DNA of 64,000 nt from Diphasiastrum complanatum (taxonomy: Eukaryota > Streptophyta > Lycopodiopsida > Lycopodiales > Lycopodiaceae). This document shows positions 34,511-47,155 of the stretch, one piece after another. Numbering within the stretch: the first letter of the stretch is position 1; every line of letters begins with the position of its first letter. The stretch covers positions 6,189,118-6,253,117 of the forward strand of contig CM055101.1 in assembly GCA_029204225.1 (NCBI GenBank), read 5' to 3'. Under the pieces are notes generated by a model that saw only the letters and a list, made by a program, of their open reading frames with translations, was not told where the DNA came from and ran no database searches. Both the position numbers and the translations under genes were made by a program.

Positions 34511-35995
34511 AAAGAGCCGGATTGGAGACGTTAATTAGTTATGCTTTGTTGAGTTCCAATCCGAGTTGTATCTTTCTCTGCGAGATCTTTGTCGGACCGA
34601 TGAATTTTTTGGTCGTATATGGCAAGATGTCCTGGCAGGAAGCTCTATTTTCAGAGAAAATCTAGGAAAGAAAGATTCCAAGAAATCTCATGAAGAGAAG
34701 ATACTTGATAATTATTTCATTAGAAATGGTTTGCTTTTCTGTAGAGGAAAAGTTTGTGCGCCAGATATCGTGGACATTAGGGCCCAAATCCTGCACGAGT
34801 GCCACAATAGCCCCAGCGCAGGGACACCCTGGTATACAGAGGACACTTGACCTTGTTAAGTGAAAATTTTATTGGCCAAAAATGAAAGGTCATGTCGAGG
34901 CATATGTTCAAAAATGTAAACAATGCCAAGTAAATAAAGCAGAAACCAGTAGGAAATGGGAAAGTACTTCCATGGATTTCGTGGTCGGACTTCCCAAGTT
35001 AGGGAAGGGTCACGATGCTATTTGGGTAGTAGTTGACAGGCTAACAAAAATGGTGAAGTTGATTTCAACGAAAACTACTGTCAAAGCTTCTGAACTTGCT
35101 TAACTCTTCATTGAAAAGGTGTTCAGTTTGTATGGTTTGCTAAACAATATCATTAATGATCAGGATTCCAACTTCACTGGAAACTACTTTACGTCTATCA
35201 TTTATGGATCACCTAGAAACCGATTGTCAGACCGAATGTGTCAACTAGTCGATGGAAGATATGCTTTGCACATATGTTTCCAGGCAACAATCAGATTGGG
35301 AAAAGTATCTCCCAATGGTTGAGTTCGCATACGATAGTATGAAGCATTCTACCACTGGTTTTAGTTCTTTTATGCTTTTGTATGGCTTTCAGCCTCGTTC
35401 TCCTATCTCCGTTGGACTCAAAGGTCTCAAGGTTCAAGCTGCAGCAGATTTCTTGCATGATATGTAGGAAATGTTGCAGGTGGCTAGGGAAAGCATTAGA
35501 TCGGCTCAAGATAGAGCCAGTTCTATGCCAACCGAAGTTGTGTTCCTCGAGAGTTTGAGATCGGTGATTGGGTGTATCTTAGAATCCCCAAGGACTCTAA
35601 GACTCTTCAAACGGGGAAATGTCCGAAGTTATCTCCACGTTTTAGCGGTCTTTTCAAAGTTCTTAACAAGATTGGTAGGGCTGCTTATAGACTAGAACTC
35701 CTTGTTGGAACTAAGGTTCATCCTGTATTCCATGTTAGTCATTTAAAGGAACAACTTGGTGGGAAAGATGACCTGATACCACAGATGATCTAATTCTATT
35801 GGAGGATTTGACTGCTTTTGTACCCCATGAACCGGAAAGGATCGTGGATACTTGATGACATCAACTGAGAAATCGTTTGATTTCTGAACATCTAATTCAT
35901 TGGAAAGGTAAGTTAGATGATGAGGACACCTGGGAGAAGGAGGATGATTTAAGACTTAGATTCCCTGGTTTTTTTTCAAAGAAGGAAGGTTTTAT
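34511..35995 (+). pseudogene. Chromovirus integrase plus chromodomain, copy C
   Basis: The zinc region (HECHNSPSAG, then WPKMKGHVEAYVQKCKQC) and first Asp (SMDFVVGLP) are readable. The second-Asp segment is IINDQDSNF, so this copy keeps the Asp that is Glu in A and B. A deletion after ...NFTGN removes the WQAVF.. segment. The third acidic residue lies in a shifted DCQTECVN. The TAG after ...FLHDM (35,465-35,467) is the one shared with A and B. The chromodomain is present, with DDEDTWEKEDDLRLRFPG. Confidence 0.86.
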
Positions 35996-36008
35996 GGGTG
36001 GGTGGGAA

Positions 36009-36380
36009 TGTTATATACCATAACGGTACGCCCTTCAGTGACGGCCTCACAAGGAGCATGATGCAAGACTGGAGTTTTCAACATGTTTTGGTGCCACGCA
36101 TCACCATCCTAGGTGGTCACGTGTCACCGGCAAGACTATGCTTGAAGGGACCCATTGTGCTATGCCTATATAGTGGTGGGGTTTCTCGTGCATGAGCCCA
36201 AATGTATCCTTAGGCTAGGAGATGTGTGCTAGGGAGAGCCGAGTGCGATGACTGGTGGTATGGGATGCCAGTTATCGTAGGAGGCTTGACCGGACATGAT
36301 TATGTCGATTGCTCTAGTGCATAGGGGTGGGTCGGTTGTGACCCTACGAATGGGCAGTTACGGTGCATCGTCATTGGTAT
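36009..36380 (+). mobile_element. Chromovirus LTR, copy C (3' truncated)
   Basis: Starts TGTTATATACC after GGGTGGGTGGGAA. It lacks part of the middle and ends abruptly at about 36,380, where the minus-strand gypsy integrase fragment begins ('atatcaaattgaatagg'). The rest of the mosaic block (unassigned frame, copia gag, BPS1-like gene) is absent from copy C. Confidence 0.78.
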
Positions 36381-37383
36381 ATCAAATTGAATAGGCAATA
36401 TGAGATACATCCCATATACTAAAGATACGGGTGTTTTCTTGGTTGTTATCTTTTCATATTTTGATATACCAAAAGAACCGCTGGTATTTTTGTGTCCCAT
36501 GTGGATTTAGAACAGCTTAATGAATAGGGATGGAGAGGATAGAAATACAACAGTTCTTGTCTGCTTAACATTAGGTTGCCGCGTTATGAGAACCCAAGTT
36601 TGATCTCCTTTTAAAAATCACCCAGTTTGCTATTGTGGTTGTGTAGTTCTATCAGCCCTTGGCGTAGTCCCCCTGGTGGTGGTGTGTTCCTTCCTTCGAG
36701 CAGCTCACAACTAGCAGTTCGGTTTCCTCCTGAAGTTTGTTACATTTATCATCTCTATCATGGAGCTGAACCTCCATATCAGATAACTGCTACTATTGTC
36801 ATTTCAAATCTACCATGGAGTGCCACAGTCTATTCCTGCAACAACATTGTCATGACTCTTGAAAGAGTCAATTTAGGGTGTGTTGTGATGATCATCATCC
36901 AGTTGTCGCATGAGCTTGGCAAGCTTGAAAGTAGTGTCATTACTGCATTTTGATCATCTATGATATATTCGAAAGTGGCCATTTGCTTCAGCAGGTTCTT
37001 GAACTGGTTGATGTGACTCTGTAGGGGATCTCCGTTGGTCATCTTGAGAAAATCTTCTTCCTGAGATGCATCTTGGAAGCTATGTCGCACACATCATACA
37101 GAGTGCTCAAGATGTCCGAATCTTTCTTGGAGATCTGAGCTTTAGACACATGGCTAATTTGAGTGTCTGATATATTGAGGATGATCAATGCAAAGGCTTT
37201 GCCATCATTAAGCTTCCATCAGGAAATTGCAGCATCGTCAGCTTCGGGTCTTACCTCTGCGCCTATAACAACGTCATACAATTCGTTAGCCATTAGCATA
37301 GTTCTCATCTTAAATTTATATAGATGGTAATTGGCTCCATCATGCTTGTCCATTATAGGATTGGCTTTCCCTTGGGAATCCAT
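36381..37383 (-). pseudogene. Gypsy fragment plus coiled-coil/copia-gag chimera, copy C
   Basis: From right to left: gag start ATG at 37,383-37,381, UBN2 region (HINQFKNLLKQMATFEYIID, LTLSRVMTMLLQE), the fusion junction near 36,829, the coiled-coil fragment to about 36,540, and a gypsy integrase tail (TTKKTPVSLVYGMYLILPI). Frameshifts and stops are present throughout. Confidence 0.7.
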
Positions 37384-38140
37384 GTGGATATTAGTCTAAG
37401 TGATAGTAGTAACGAACTGTGACTTGAGAATGAAACTAGATCAAGCCATGTTATCACATGTCTTCATCCTCAGATTGAGTAGGTCCTCCAAATGTACATG
37501 AATTGTTGTAATGTGCTCCTTCCAAAAATCTATTAAAGTTTTCATATGAAAATTTGGAGCTACACAAATGGATACAACATTGTTGTTGTAATCTATACAA
37601 AAATTTGCACTCGATGTTGAAAAAAAAATTCCCAGCATCGATTATTAATTGTTTTTTTGGGGTACATCTTTGCTTGTCGATGTCCCAGCTGCTTTAGTTT
37701 GTATGTGAACAAAGTTATAACATGAATTGCATCAGAAGAATCACTTGATGCAGCAAAACTTTTCTTCTTGAGCATATGTAAAGAGGGTACATCTTTTTCG
37801 TAAGTGACCAGCAGTCGAGTCTTCCATATAACAGCTGCACATTATATAAGGTTTTGGCTATAAATTTAACCAAATTATCTCTTTTATAAGTGATCCAAAT
37901 CTACGAATATATTCTTTCATACTTCAAAGTATTCACTATATTTATCTTCCCATTTTATGTATATCATCCATAGTAATGGATAATAGAAATCAACTAGCAG
38001 CTATATTTGGCTTTTCTATGAGTATTTTTGGACATTCAACATGTTATCATTGGATGTTACAATAAACCTTAAGTAATGATATGTTTTGAAGGTTTGGCTG
38101 CAGTTATTTTCAAAGGCCGGATCCTTTTGTCTCAAATGTT
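37384..38140 (-). repeat. Leader/LTR-like segment and gypsy tail, copy C
   Basis: A deletion near 37,438 joins 'gagaatgaaac' to 'tagatcaagccatg', removing the TATA-like part. The 65-codon DFWKEH frame (37,638-37,441) is open. The segment ends in the YLRFIVTSN-type gypsy-linked stretch (38,140-38,030), after which an unrelated plus-strand copia element starts. Confidence 0.55.
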
Positions 38141-38395
38141 CGTAGATTAAACTATTTGATGTGACTAATAGCATTGCTTGATCTATCGTTCTGATAAACA
38201 TATTCAAACCGCTTTCGCGAAGCTACATCTGATAAACAAGATAATTTGTGCATGGCTATTGAATCAGCTGTTTAGATCCAATGACTTGAAGGTTGTGATC
38301 CTGATCTGTCTGAATCTGATAGACATAGTTGCATTTACTAAGGATTCCCCATTCGCTTTTCTATGTGGCGATGAGAATAGCACCGAATCCCAACA

Positions 38396-38407
38396 TGGTA
38401 TTAGAGC
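38396..38407 (+). other. Primer-binding-site-like sequence of plus-strand copia
   Basis: TGGTATTAGAGC differs by one base from TGGTATCAGAGC, complementary to the initiator-tRNA-Met 3' end in many plant copia elements. It directly follows ...CCCAACA, a plausible 5' LTR end, and lies 129 bp upstream of the gag ATG. The mismatch is a C-to-T change. Confidence 0.7.
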
Positions 38408-38535
38408 ATATTACTATGACGTATCTAGAACTGACATTATTAGAGCGAGCATTCTGATATAGTGTAGACAATAGCTATAATTGTTTTTAGTCACATTAAT
38501 CTACTATTTGCATAACACTTACCCTAGAATTCCAA

Positions 38536-41500
38536 ATGGATTCGGAACCACAGTCTGCTCTAATGGTAGAGAAACTCGATGGTTCAAATTACCAGATATG
38601 GAACTTCAAGACGAAAGTGGTATTGATGGCCAAAGAGCTTTGGAAAATAGTCGTTGGAACCAAACTAATTCTCAGTGTCGATGAGCAAGCCATTTCCAAG
38701 TGGAAGCTCAGTTTGCCATCCTCTTATGAAAATTGGATGATGATGATAACCACACACTCAAATATAACCTTGTCCAGAGTCTTAATCATGCTACTGCAAG
38801 AGGAAACAAGAAGGGATAGAACATCCTCATCCTCCACAAACGACTCACAGGCATTATTCTCAAAGAAGAACACTAGGAAGCAATAGAAGAAGAAAGCTGC
38901 CCGACAAACCGACAACAATCAAAAGCAAACACATAAGACCCAAAATCAGCCACATGTTCAAAACAAGAAGAGGCTCTTCTATAGATACTGCAAGAGGGCA
39001 AACCACAAAATCCAGAACTGTCAAATCTTGGAGTTCAACAATGGCAAGAGGAAGCAGCCGGACCAGCAAGCCCATGCAGCGAACATGAAACAGAAGAACC
39101 AAGAAGATGATGATGAGCAGAAAGTCTTCATGGTGAGCCATCGCCATGTCAAACAATCAGAGGAATGGTTCCTCAATTTTGGAGCAACGCAACACATGAC
39201 AAGCCATCAAGGATGGTTCATCGATTATTCGGCCTATAGCACCAAAAGATTGGTCTCACCATGGAGATAACAACTCCCACATTATTGAAGGTGAAGGTAC
39301 TGTTAGGTTGAATTTTTAGAATGGAATGTCGAAACTTGTACCAAATGTATTGTATGTCCCAAACCTAACAACAAATCTATTGCCTGTTAGTCGAATCAGA
39401 GATTTAGGACATAGGGTAGAGTTTTAGATGGATTCCTATCAAATTCTTGATAATAGCAAGAGAGTTCTTGCAATCGGCAAGAGACAAGAATATCTCTATA
39501 GGTTTAGTCATTGTAATACTGTGGCTGATCATGCTTTAAGCAGTTCGACATCTATCAATAAAGAATTGATTTGGAATTATATACTCGTTCACCTTAATCA
39601 TACATCAATAGGATACATGTCTAGACATTCTTCAGTCCATGATTTAGACTATCAAATTGTCGACCCTCCTGTCTGCCAAAGCTATATCATAGGAAAGCAT
39701 GCAAGAAGGCCATTTAAGTCAAATCAAAAATATATTTCCAAAGATTTGTTAGGCATTATACATACTAATATATGTGGCCCAATGCAAACAACATCACTGC
39801 TTGGTGCAAAGTTCTTTATTACATTCATAGATGACTATTCGACAAGAACTGCTGTATGATTTTTGAAGCAAAAATCTGAAGCCTTCTAGTTCTACAAAAA
39901 ATACAAAGAAAATGTTGAGTTGCAGATAGACAAAAGAATCAAAGCTCTCATGAACGACAATGGCGGCTAATACATATCAAATGAATTCAAGGATTATTGC
40001 TCAGCCAATGGCATCGAGCAACAGTTTTTTGCTTCCTATTCTCCATAGTCGAATGGACTGGTTGAAAAGAAAAAAAGGACCTTAGTTGAATCTGCCAAAT
40101 GCATGAAGCCCAAATGATTCTGGCAACATGTTGTTTCAACAGCAACCTATGTGCATAATCAATGTATAACTAAAGGCCTTTTTGACAACAAACTCCTTAT
40201 GAAGTTTTCATTGGATTCATACCTTCAATAAAACATTTGAGAGTATTTGGATGCATGGCATATGCTCATGTCCCAAAGGACAACAAAAATAAAAATTTTG
40301 AGCATTCATTTAAGACTATTTTTGTTGGCTATTGTACTTCTGATGGAATGTATACACTGTATAATATAGACACCTATAAAATTTTCATTAATAGAGATGT
40401 AACTTTTATAGAAGATCAGTTTATTGATCTAAAGGGCAAGGACCAGATGCAGTCTACAATTTCTGCCCCGACAATTGACTCTTCTCGGAAGACAAATTCT
40501 ATTTCTTCTTGTAGTCACCCAATATAGTCAGGTCCAGAAGAAGAAGAAGAAGAAACTGCAGCCGACTCAGCCAACACAAGGTCGAATTTCGTAGCCAGAA
40601 ACGTCAACCAAAAGATTAATAAGAATTCAAATCCAACCTATCCGATACACTGACGAGTTCACACAGTATTCCATTCAGGAGTCAACCATAGTTGTGGAAG
40701 CCTTATCACAGGCATATTCAGATCTCTAAAGAGAAGCGATGGACAAAGAGTGCAACTCACTGCTAAGGAACAACACTTGGTCACCGACCTGCTAGCAAAC
40801 AAAAAGATACTACAAATGGATCTTCGAAATCAAATATAATGCAGAAGGTAGTATCAACAGAAGGAAAGCTCGACTCGTGGCAAGGGGGTTCTCACGTATT
40901 CCCAATATCAACTACTTTGAAATCTCCAGCCTAGTCATCAAGCATACCTCTATTCGACTGCTACTTTTTATGCTGCTGTAGCAAATCTTGAGGTACACCA
41001 GATGGACCTACAAATGACATTCCTAAATGGAGTCATCGAGGAGGACATCTATATGATTCATCCAAAAGGCTATAATCTCAATGGTCAAGAAGACCAGGTA
41101 TGCAAACTCCACAAAGCTTTGTATGGTCTGAAACAATCTTCTAGAGCATGGTTTCATCGTATCAACACGTTCTTGATCAATCATGGATTCCAACCTAGAT
41201 CTGCGGATTGTAATGTTTATTTCAAAGCTGTTAATCAATTCTTTGTCATCATCACACTTTATGTGGATGATACATTGTTGTTCGGAAACAACATTGCTCT
41301 GACAACGGATACAAAGAGGATGCTATCCCAAGAGTTTGAGATGACAGATCTAGGAGAAGCGCATTATTGTCTCAGGATTCAAATCCATAGAGACAGAAGC
41401 AAAGGTCTTCTCTATATCACTTAGCAGAGGTACTTTTATAATTTGGTGACGAAATTCAATTTCATGAATAGCCCATACACAATCCCATGGATCCAGGTCT

Positions 41501-41650
41501 AAGGAACAATGCCCTCAGAATGATGAGGAGAAGGCAGACATTAAGGAGTATTTATATCAATCTATTATCGGATCCCCGATGTATGTAATGATCTCGTCCA
41601 GGTCAGATCTTGCATACGCCATGAGTTCCTTGATTCAATACATGACCAAT
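38536..41650 (+). pseudogene. Ty1/copia element, plus strand: gag-protease-integrase-reverse transcriptase remnant
   Basis: This is the only copia copy in collinear plus orientation. Gag starts at 38,536 (MDSEPQSALMVEKLDGSNYQ), with an internal deletion joining KWKL to SLPSSYENW. The knuckle reads YRYCKRANHKIQNC, the first Cys having become Tyr. The protease reads WFLNFGATQHM, so both D and S of DSGA are changed. Integrase: IIHTNICGPM (first Asp to Asn), NDNGG-stop-YISNEF, and SNGLVEKKKRTLVE. Reverse transcriptase: MTFLNGVIEEDIYM and LYVDDTLLFG (about 41,265), then MTDLGEAHYCL. It breaks off at SLIQYMTNPDF (41,655), before RNase H. At least eight stops or frameshifts are present. Lineage resembles the minus-strand copia of copies B and D. 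Confidence 0.88.
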
Positions 41651-41655
41651 CCTGA

Positions 41656-42389
41656 CTTTCAAGGGTTTTCCAGTCTTCTCGTGCCCTCCTTCCACCATGG
41701 CTATCCACGGCCACTGGGGATAATCTTGCTGGCACTAGGGTGCCCTCCATCAGCCTTTTACAGCATTGAAAAACATTGTCAATGGAGAAAGATCCATGAT
41801 TTTTCACTTGTAAACTCTTGCCTTTGAGGAAAGAGAGATATCTTGGGATATGCTAAGTATTTTCTCGAGCTTTCTATAAGGGAAGCTCCCTAAGATCCTG
41901 CTTACAAGACAAAACACAATGGGAAACACACTATGGAGCAACTACCCAACCAAGTAGAAGCAACCAATCAACTCTAGAAGCTTCACCCCCAAGCCAAGGA
42001 ATAAGAAGCATGAAGGTAAGTGAAACCCTGGCAATGAATCAATGATCACAATGAGGAGTAGGGCGAGTTTGGCCTCAATATATAGAGCCAAAAACAACTT
42101 GGGCACATAGCCATGCATAGCCCTAAGTTCCCTATACATAGATTCACCTAGAATAGAGTCCTAAGCATGGAGCAACTATTCATAGAATTTATATTGATAA
42201 CTATACACATGCATACATTGTCTCATACCTTGTCTAAACTCCATTTAGTGTGTTCTGGGCCTCACAGGGATATTAGTTACTTTCCGGTCACATCCAGTTG
42301 TGGCATAACTAACAGCTTGATTTAGTAGAGTACCGTGTATCCAAGACTAGGAGTATACTGAATCCTACTTACTGGCCATGGTCATAACA
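41656..42389 (-). mobile_element. Candidate LTR of a minus-strand retrotransposon
   Basis: On the minus strand a purine tract (AAAGAGGGAAGAA, 42,402-42,390) is followed by TGTTATGACC from 42,389, the expected polypurine-tract/LTR boundary. A TATA-like motif (GCTCTATATATTG, about 42,085) lies 300 bp inside. The far end was not found. About 41,656 is where the copia reverse transcriptase homology stops, so it is only an outer limit. Confidence 0.5.
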
Positions 42390-44270
42390 TTCTTCCCTCT
42401 TTAAACTGCTTCAATCCTTAGAAGCTCTTTAAACAGGAGAGAATTACAGTTTCTTTAACTTTCAATATTAACCGAGAAAATCATTATCCTTAGTCTGACT
42501 TTCATATCAAACAAGTACTAAGAGATAAACCTATTTCCAATCGTTAATCTCTGCTTTGGAGTACAAACTCCTCATTCATCTTAATAGACTTGTCTGTCTC
42601 CTAAGATAACTAAAAATCCAATCAAATCAAGAATTGTACTCAAGCATCTGCAGACCATAAACTGTAGCAGAATAACATCCACTAGATAAATTAAATCTTC
42701 CACAAATAAAATATTTATTTTGTGAGAATGTCTGTGAGATCCATAGGTTCTCAAATAAAATACAGGAGTAGAGAGATTCAAAACACTAATCTAAATTCTT
42801 ACTCAAATAATAGATCAAGAATTAATCAACACACTTAAGAATCATCACAATTCCTTTTAATCCACTGACAACAATGAAGTAGCTATTTATGATTTGTCAA
42901 CCATAAATTCGTATGATTTGTCAATCGTAATTTTCTGGAATCCAAAATTATACTTAATCATTCATAAGATACTGGAGTATATATTCCACATAACTCAAGA
43001 AAAAGTAAGAGTCATTCAAAAAATCTTTCCATTAAGAAAATACTAGATTTAGGAATACTTTCAAAACATGATTCTTTAAGTGAAGTGCAAGATTCAAGTT
43101 CTATAAACAATTGGTAATTAAAGACTGAACGTATATCAAAATGACAATCATCTTTAACTACAAAAAACTTTAGACTACAATCCAGAATCACATCTAGATA
43201 CCCAAAGTCCTGCTGAATATCAATTCAGTTATTATTCTTGGATTCATTATGATTCGTTATCCAATTGAGCTCTCTGGGATACAATCACTAATGAGCTGAG
43301 TCTCTTGCTTAACTAAGGAATAATCTATTCCAATAATACTGTATATCCAATGCACACAATTGTAACTGATGAACCCAAATGATTCACTAATCATGCGTCT
43401 ACAAGCAATATATAAATCAAAACCATCAGTTTTTGGTGAATCCAATGTCTAGGTGAAGAATTCAATTATACTAGTATGACACCACATTTAGATCCTTACC
43501 CAAATCATTTATAAGTTAATCCATAAATCTTCCATACAAAGATTTGTTAAATCTGCAAGTATCTGTCAAAACAATACTTAATCATGTTCATGTTCATGTT
43601 CACCGACTAGGTTAAGTGCACCAGATAACCTTAGTAACTAGGATTACACATTAGATTCATACAAAATTAATCGTGCACATATGAGAATAATCTCACTATG
43701 ACCCAATACATAAACACATTCTTACCTAGTAGATTCCTTGAGAACCCACATATGTTACTCACATATCTTATTGAGATCTTGTAACTCAACTACAAAAGAT
43801 TTTCTATACCTCATGAGTAAATAACATATCTGGAAAATCTTTGAGATAAATCCAATCTCAACAATTTTCCAATCCAACTTACCTCTAATTACATAATTTC
43901 TTCCAGTCAATCAACCCCTCTCTGATCTAATACTCAAACCAAGATTAGGTTGATCCAATACAGAAATCTCAAACTTAAATCCTGATCAAATTTATTCCTA
44001 TTCCAATCAAAACAGAATTAATAACTTTTGACGTTTTACTATACTACCTATAGATAATGATTCAAATTCCAAACTTGTTCTAGTTCCAGATTGTCCGCAC
44101 AATCCCTAGAGAATTTCTCATATTCGAAAAGTTCCAATTAGGCATCTTACTCTAAATCTATCAGAAATTACTTTCAAACCACATCTCATTTCTATACCAC
44201 AGTTGGTTCTTTTCCGAAAACTACGCAAACCAAACATTCCCAAATAGAAATTTATCCACCACTTCACCTC
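42390..44270. other. A+T-rich non-coding DNA, possibly the full 5' extension of repeat R
   Basis: No coding frame resembles a known family. Composition and style match repeat R, and it runs without visible break into R copy D at about 44,258. It may therefore be R sequence missing from the truncated copies A-C, or the internal region of the element with the LTR ending at 42,389. Confidence 0.4.
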
Positions 44271-46197
44271 TCCTTTTAAAGAAATTATCAATATGAATAA
44301 AAGTTAACTGGAAAGATGATATATGAAAATATCCAAATCCAAGAAAAGTCAGTAATAAGTGCTTCCACTAAAAGGATTCACTTAATTACAAACAGGACTT
44401 CTCCTTCAAATATTTTCAATCTGAGTGATAGAAGTTACTATTCCATAGAAATCCATTTATGTAACAGAGATATTCTAGGTTTAAGAAATTGAAACATTTT
44501 AACCTTAGAATTTATCTGAATTCCAAGTCTATTCACACAAGTAGTAATTTATATGACATAACAGTCTTTTAGAAGAATAACTTCATGTTGGAAAGAATCA
44601 TATAAATCAGTCTGGTATCTTATATTTGAGAAATCACTAAGAAGTAAAGGATTAATTACGAAAGCGAGACATAGATTTGAGGGTCTCTAATTTTGTAAAT
44701 AATGAGATACCACGTTGGGATCTAGATTAAACCTCAAAATTTTCCAAAATATCCCACATTTGATCGAATGGTTTTTTTTTTTCCCATATCATGACTAGGT
44801 ACTAAAACACACCATTGATCATCAGATCTTTACAGTCTTGGAATTCTCTTTCCAAAATTACTGATGTCCCATACATCAGCTTTTCCTTCCAGAAAATCCT
44901 TAACTGCCTTATCTGATATTCTAGAGATCCATTGATCATCTAGCTGTCCTATAATCACTATAGGATATTATCTCTTATTTTCCAAAACACTGGAGAATCC
45001 ATTTATTCGGATGAATGGCATGCCTATCAGATGGATACTACGAATCCACATCTGATCCTGTGATATAAATAGAAGAATTACCATGGTTAAATATTACATC
45101 CTGATCCTTTATGGTTAATGAATAAGCTTCAAATCCCCTAATGATGCCTCAAATCTAGGGACAAGATTCTGTCAACTAATAGATCTAATGTAATCCACGT
45201 ATTAGATTCCACTTTTAACCTCACAATTGACATCCAAAACTGCGGATAACTCAATGGTCACAAAGATATCAGTTACGAGTTCAACTGAATGAATTCAAAC
45301 CAGGACATCAATAACCAGTATTAAGCAATTATTTATAGGGATTACCAAAATCCTAACTACGAAATACATTTCCTGATACTACTTACTACCATTTGATGTC
45401 CACTCTTCTTCCTTTCTTAGAATTTTCAGTTCTCTGGAAATCTATTTCAGCTAAGGTACCAAAAAGACGTAATGACAGTAGTAAATGTTTAAAGATCAGT
45501 TACTATAGGAAAAAGTCCAAAACAATTTCTTATTATATCAAAAATCATTTACTAGTATGTGAAACCGTACTAGTCTGGTCTTTTGAATATAATTCACCAT
45601 AGGATTTTATTGGAAATGAAATCAGTTATGTAATTTTTATTACGACAAATTTTCCAATCAAATTGGACTATTTTTTCTTTTAATTGACTGGTTTGGCATT
45701 ACTCTGTTAATATTGATAAAACCTATCCAAACACAGAATAAAAAATTACATGAATGGAAATCCCACCAATAGAATTTCAATAATTCTTGAACCATATCAT
45801 GTCAGATTTACTGTCTAGATAAAGAATACTATTCCCACTCATTCAATCTGGTCATTTCATATTGTTTGAGGATTTTAATCAAATTTAACGAGTATCTTGC
45901 ACAAACATTGACTGATTTCTAGCGATCAACATCGATTAGAAAACTATTAGACAAGTAACTTTCAAATTTTTACCAAATTGAAATTCAACAACAAAGAGAA
46001 AATTCAAATTTTAACTTTCAATCTGGGAGTTCCCAGTTCCAAAAGTAAAAAGAATGACAATACAATAAACCTGTCGGCAATTTCATTGCGGTTCCTCCTG
46101 TCAATTTTAACTTATCTATCACCACAAAGTAATTTAGACAGTGTGAAAATACTATGACCAATTCTGAGTGATAAACTCAGTTTAATCTATTCACTAA
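44271..46197. repeat. Non-coding repeat R, copy D (3' truncated)
   Basis: Collinear with 18,530-20,480 of copy B. It ends at 'taatctattcactaa', which joins directly to the LTR interior ('aggagcatgatgcaag'). About 2.8 kb present in B (R 3' end, integrase, polypurine tract, LTR start) is deleted, with an 'AA' microhomology at the junction. Confidence 0.82.
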
Positions 46198-46612
46198 AGG
46201 AGCATGATGCAAGACTGGAGTTTTCAACATGTTTGGGTGCCACGCATCACCATCCTAGGTGGTCACGTGTCGCCGACAAGACCATGCTTGAAGGGACCCA
46301 CTGTGCTATGCCTATATAGTGGTGGGGTTTCTCTCTTTCCATTCACTCAGTCTACCCGGGACTTGGTGGATGGAGAGCACGCGCATGAGCCAGGATGTAT
46401 CTTTAGGCTAGGAGATGTGTGCTAGGGAGAGCCGAGTGCATATGGGACACCAGTTATCGTAGGAGGCTTGACCGGGCATGATTATGTCGATTGCTCCAGT
46501 GCATGGGGGTGGGTCGGTTGTGACCCTACGGATGGGCAGTTATGGTGCATCGTCACTTGTATGGGGTGTGCGGAACCTTTAAGGCAGTCGATGATCCTAG
46601 GGAGTTGTAACA
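46198..46612 (+). mobile_element. Chromovirus LTR, copy D (5' truncated)
   Basis: Matches 23,302-23,719 of copy B, including the TATA motif (about 46,312) and the GTTGTAACA end. The first 40 bp are lost in the deletion described for R copy D. Confidence 0.8.
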
Positions 46613-46649
46613 TATTCCCAATCATTATTCTTGTTAATACATTCTGAAT

Positions 46650-47155
46650 ATGCACGTGAATTAGATATTGGCCATTGAGTTGAAGAGAATCCATAGGAAT
46701 AAGAGTCTCCAATAGAAGCCACTTTAAGCTCTTGTAAAATGGATCCATGAGGCATTGAACAAGAATCCGAGTATTGATATGCGTTGGATTTCTATGGAAT
46801 AATGAAATCTCTTCATTGCTAGTAGTATCCATGTTGAATACCTCATACTTGTTGTCAAAAATAAATCATTCACTAAAGCTCCCAAATCAAACTGAAATTG
46901 TTCGCATATCGGGTTCTTAAAATAACCACTCAATTTCAAGCCATGGAATATTGGTGCTGTATAGTCCTCATTCTGAAACTCTGGTGAATGTCTTGATCGA
47001 CTTTCTTTGAGCATAACACTATTCTCGATTTGAAGACCAAAAAAGCTCTTCATGTGATCAAGATGAATGTGAAAAATTGAACTTCTCAAGGAAGTTGGTA
47101 AGTGCACTACACCTAGTAAGGCTTGGGAATCTCTAAAGAAGGTTTTTGAGTCCAA
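46650..47155 (-). pseudogene. Unassigned conserved frame, copy D
   Basis: Counterpart of the 130-codon frame of copy A. SPEFQNEDYTAPIFHGLKLS is readable. Deletions near 46,848 and 46,865 shift the frame after FDLGALVNDL. No family recognised. Confidence 0.35.

Noticed and set aside
8670-46197. CRISPR-like or satellite array formed by the R copies
   Set aside because: R copies are kilobase-long, dispersed and diverged, with no short regular repeats and spacers.
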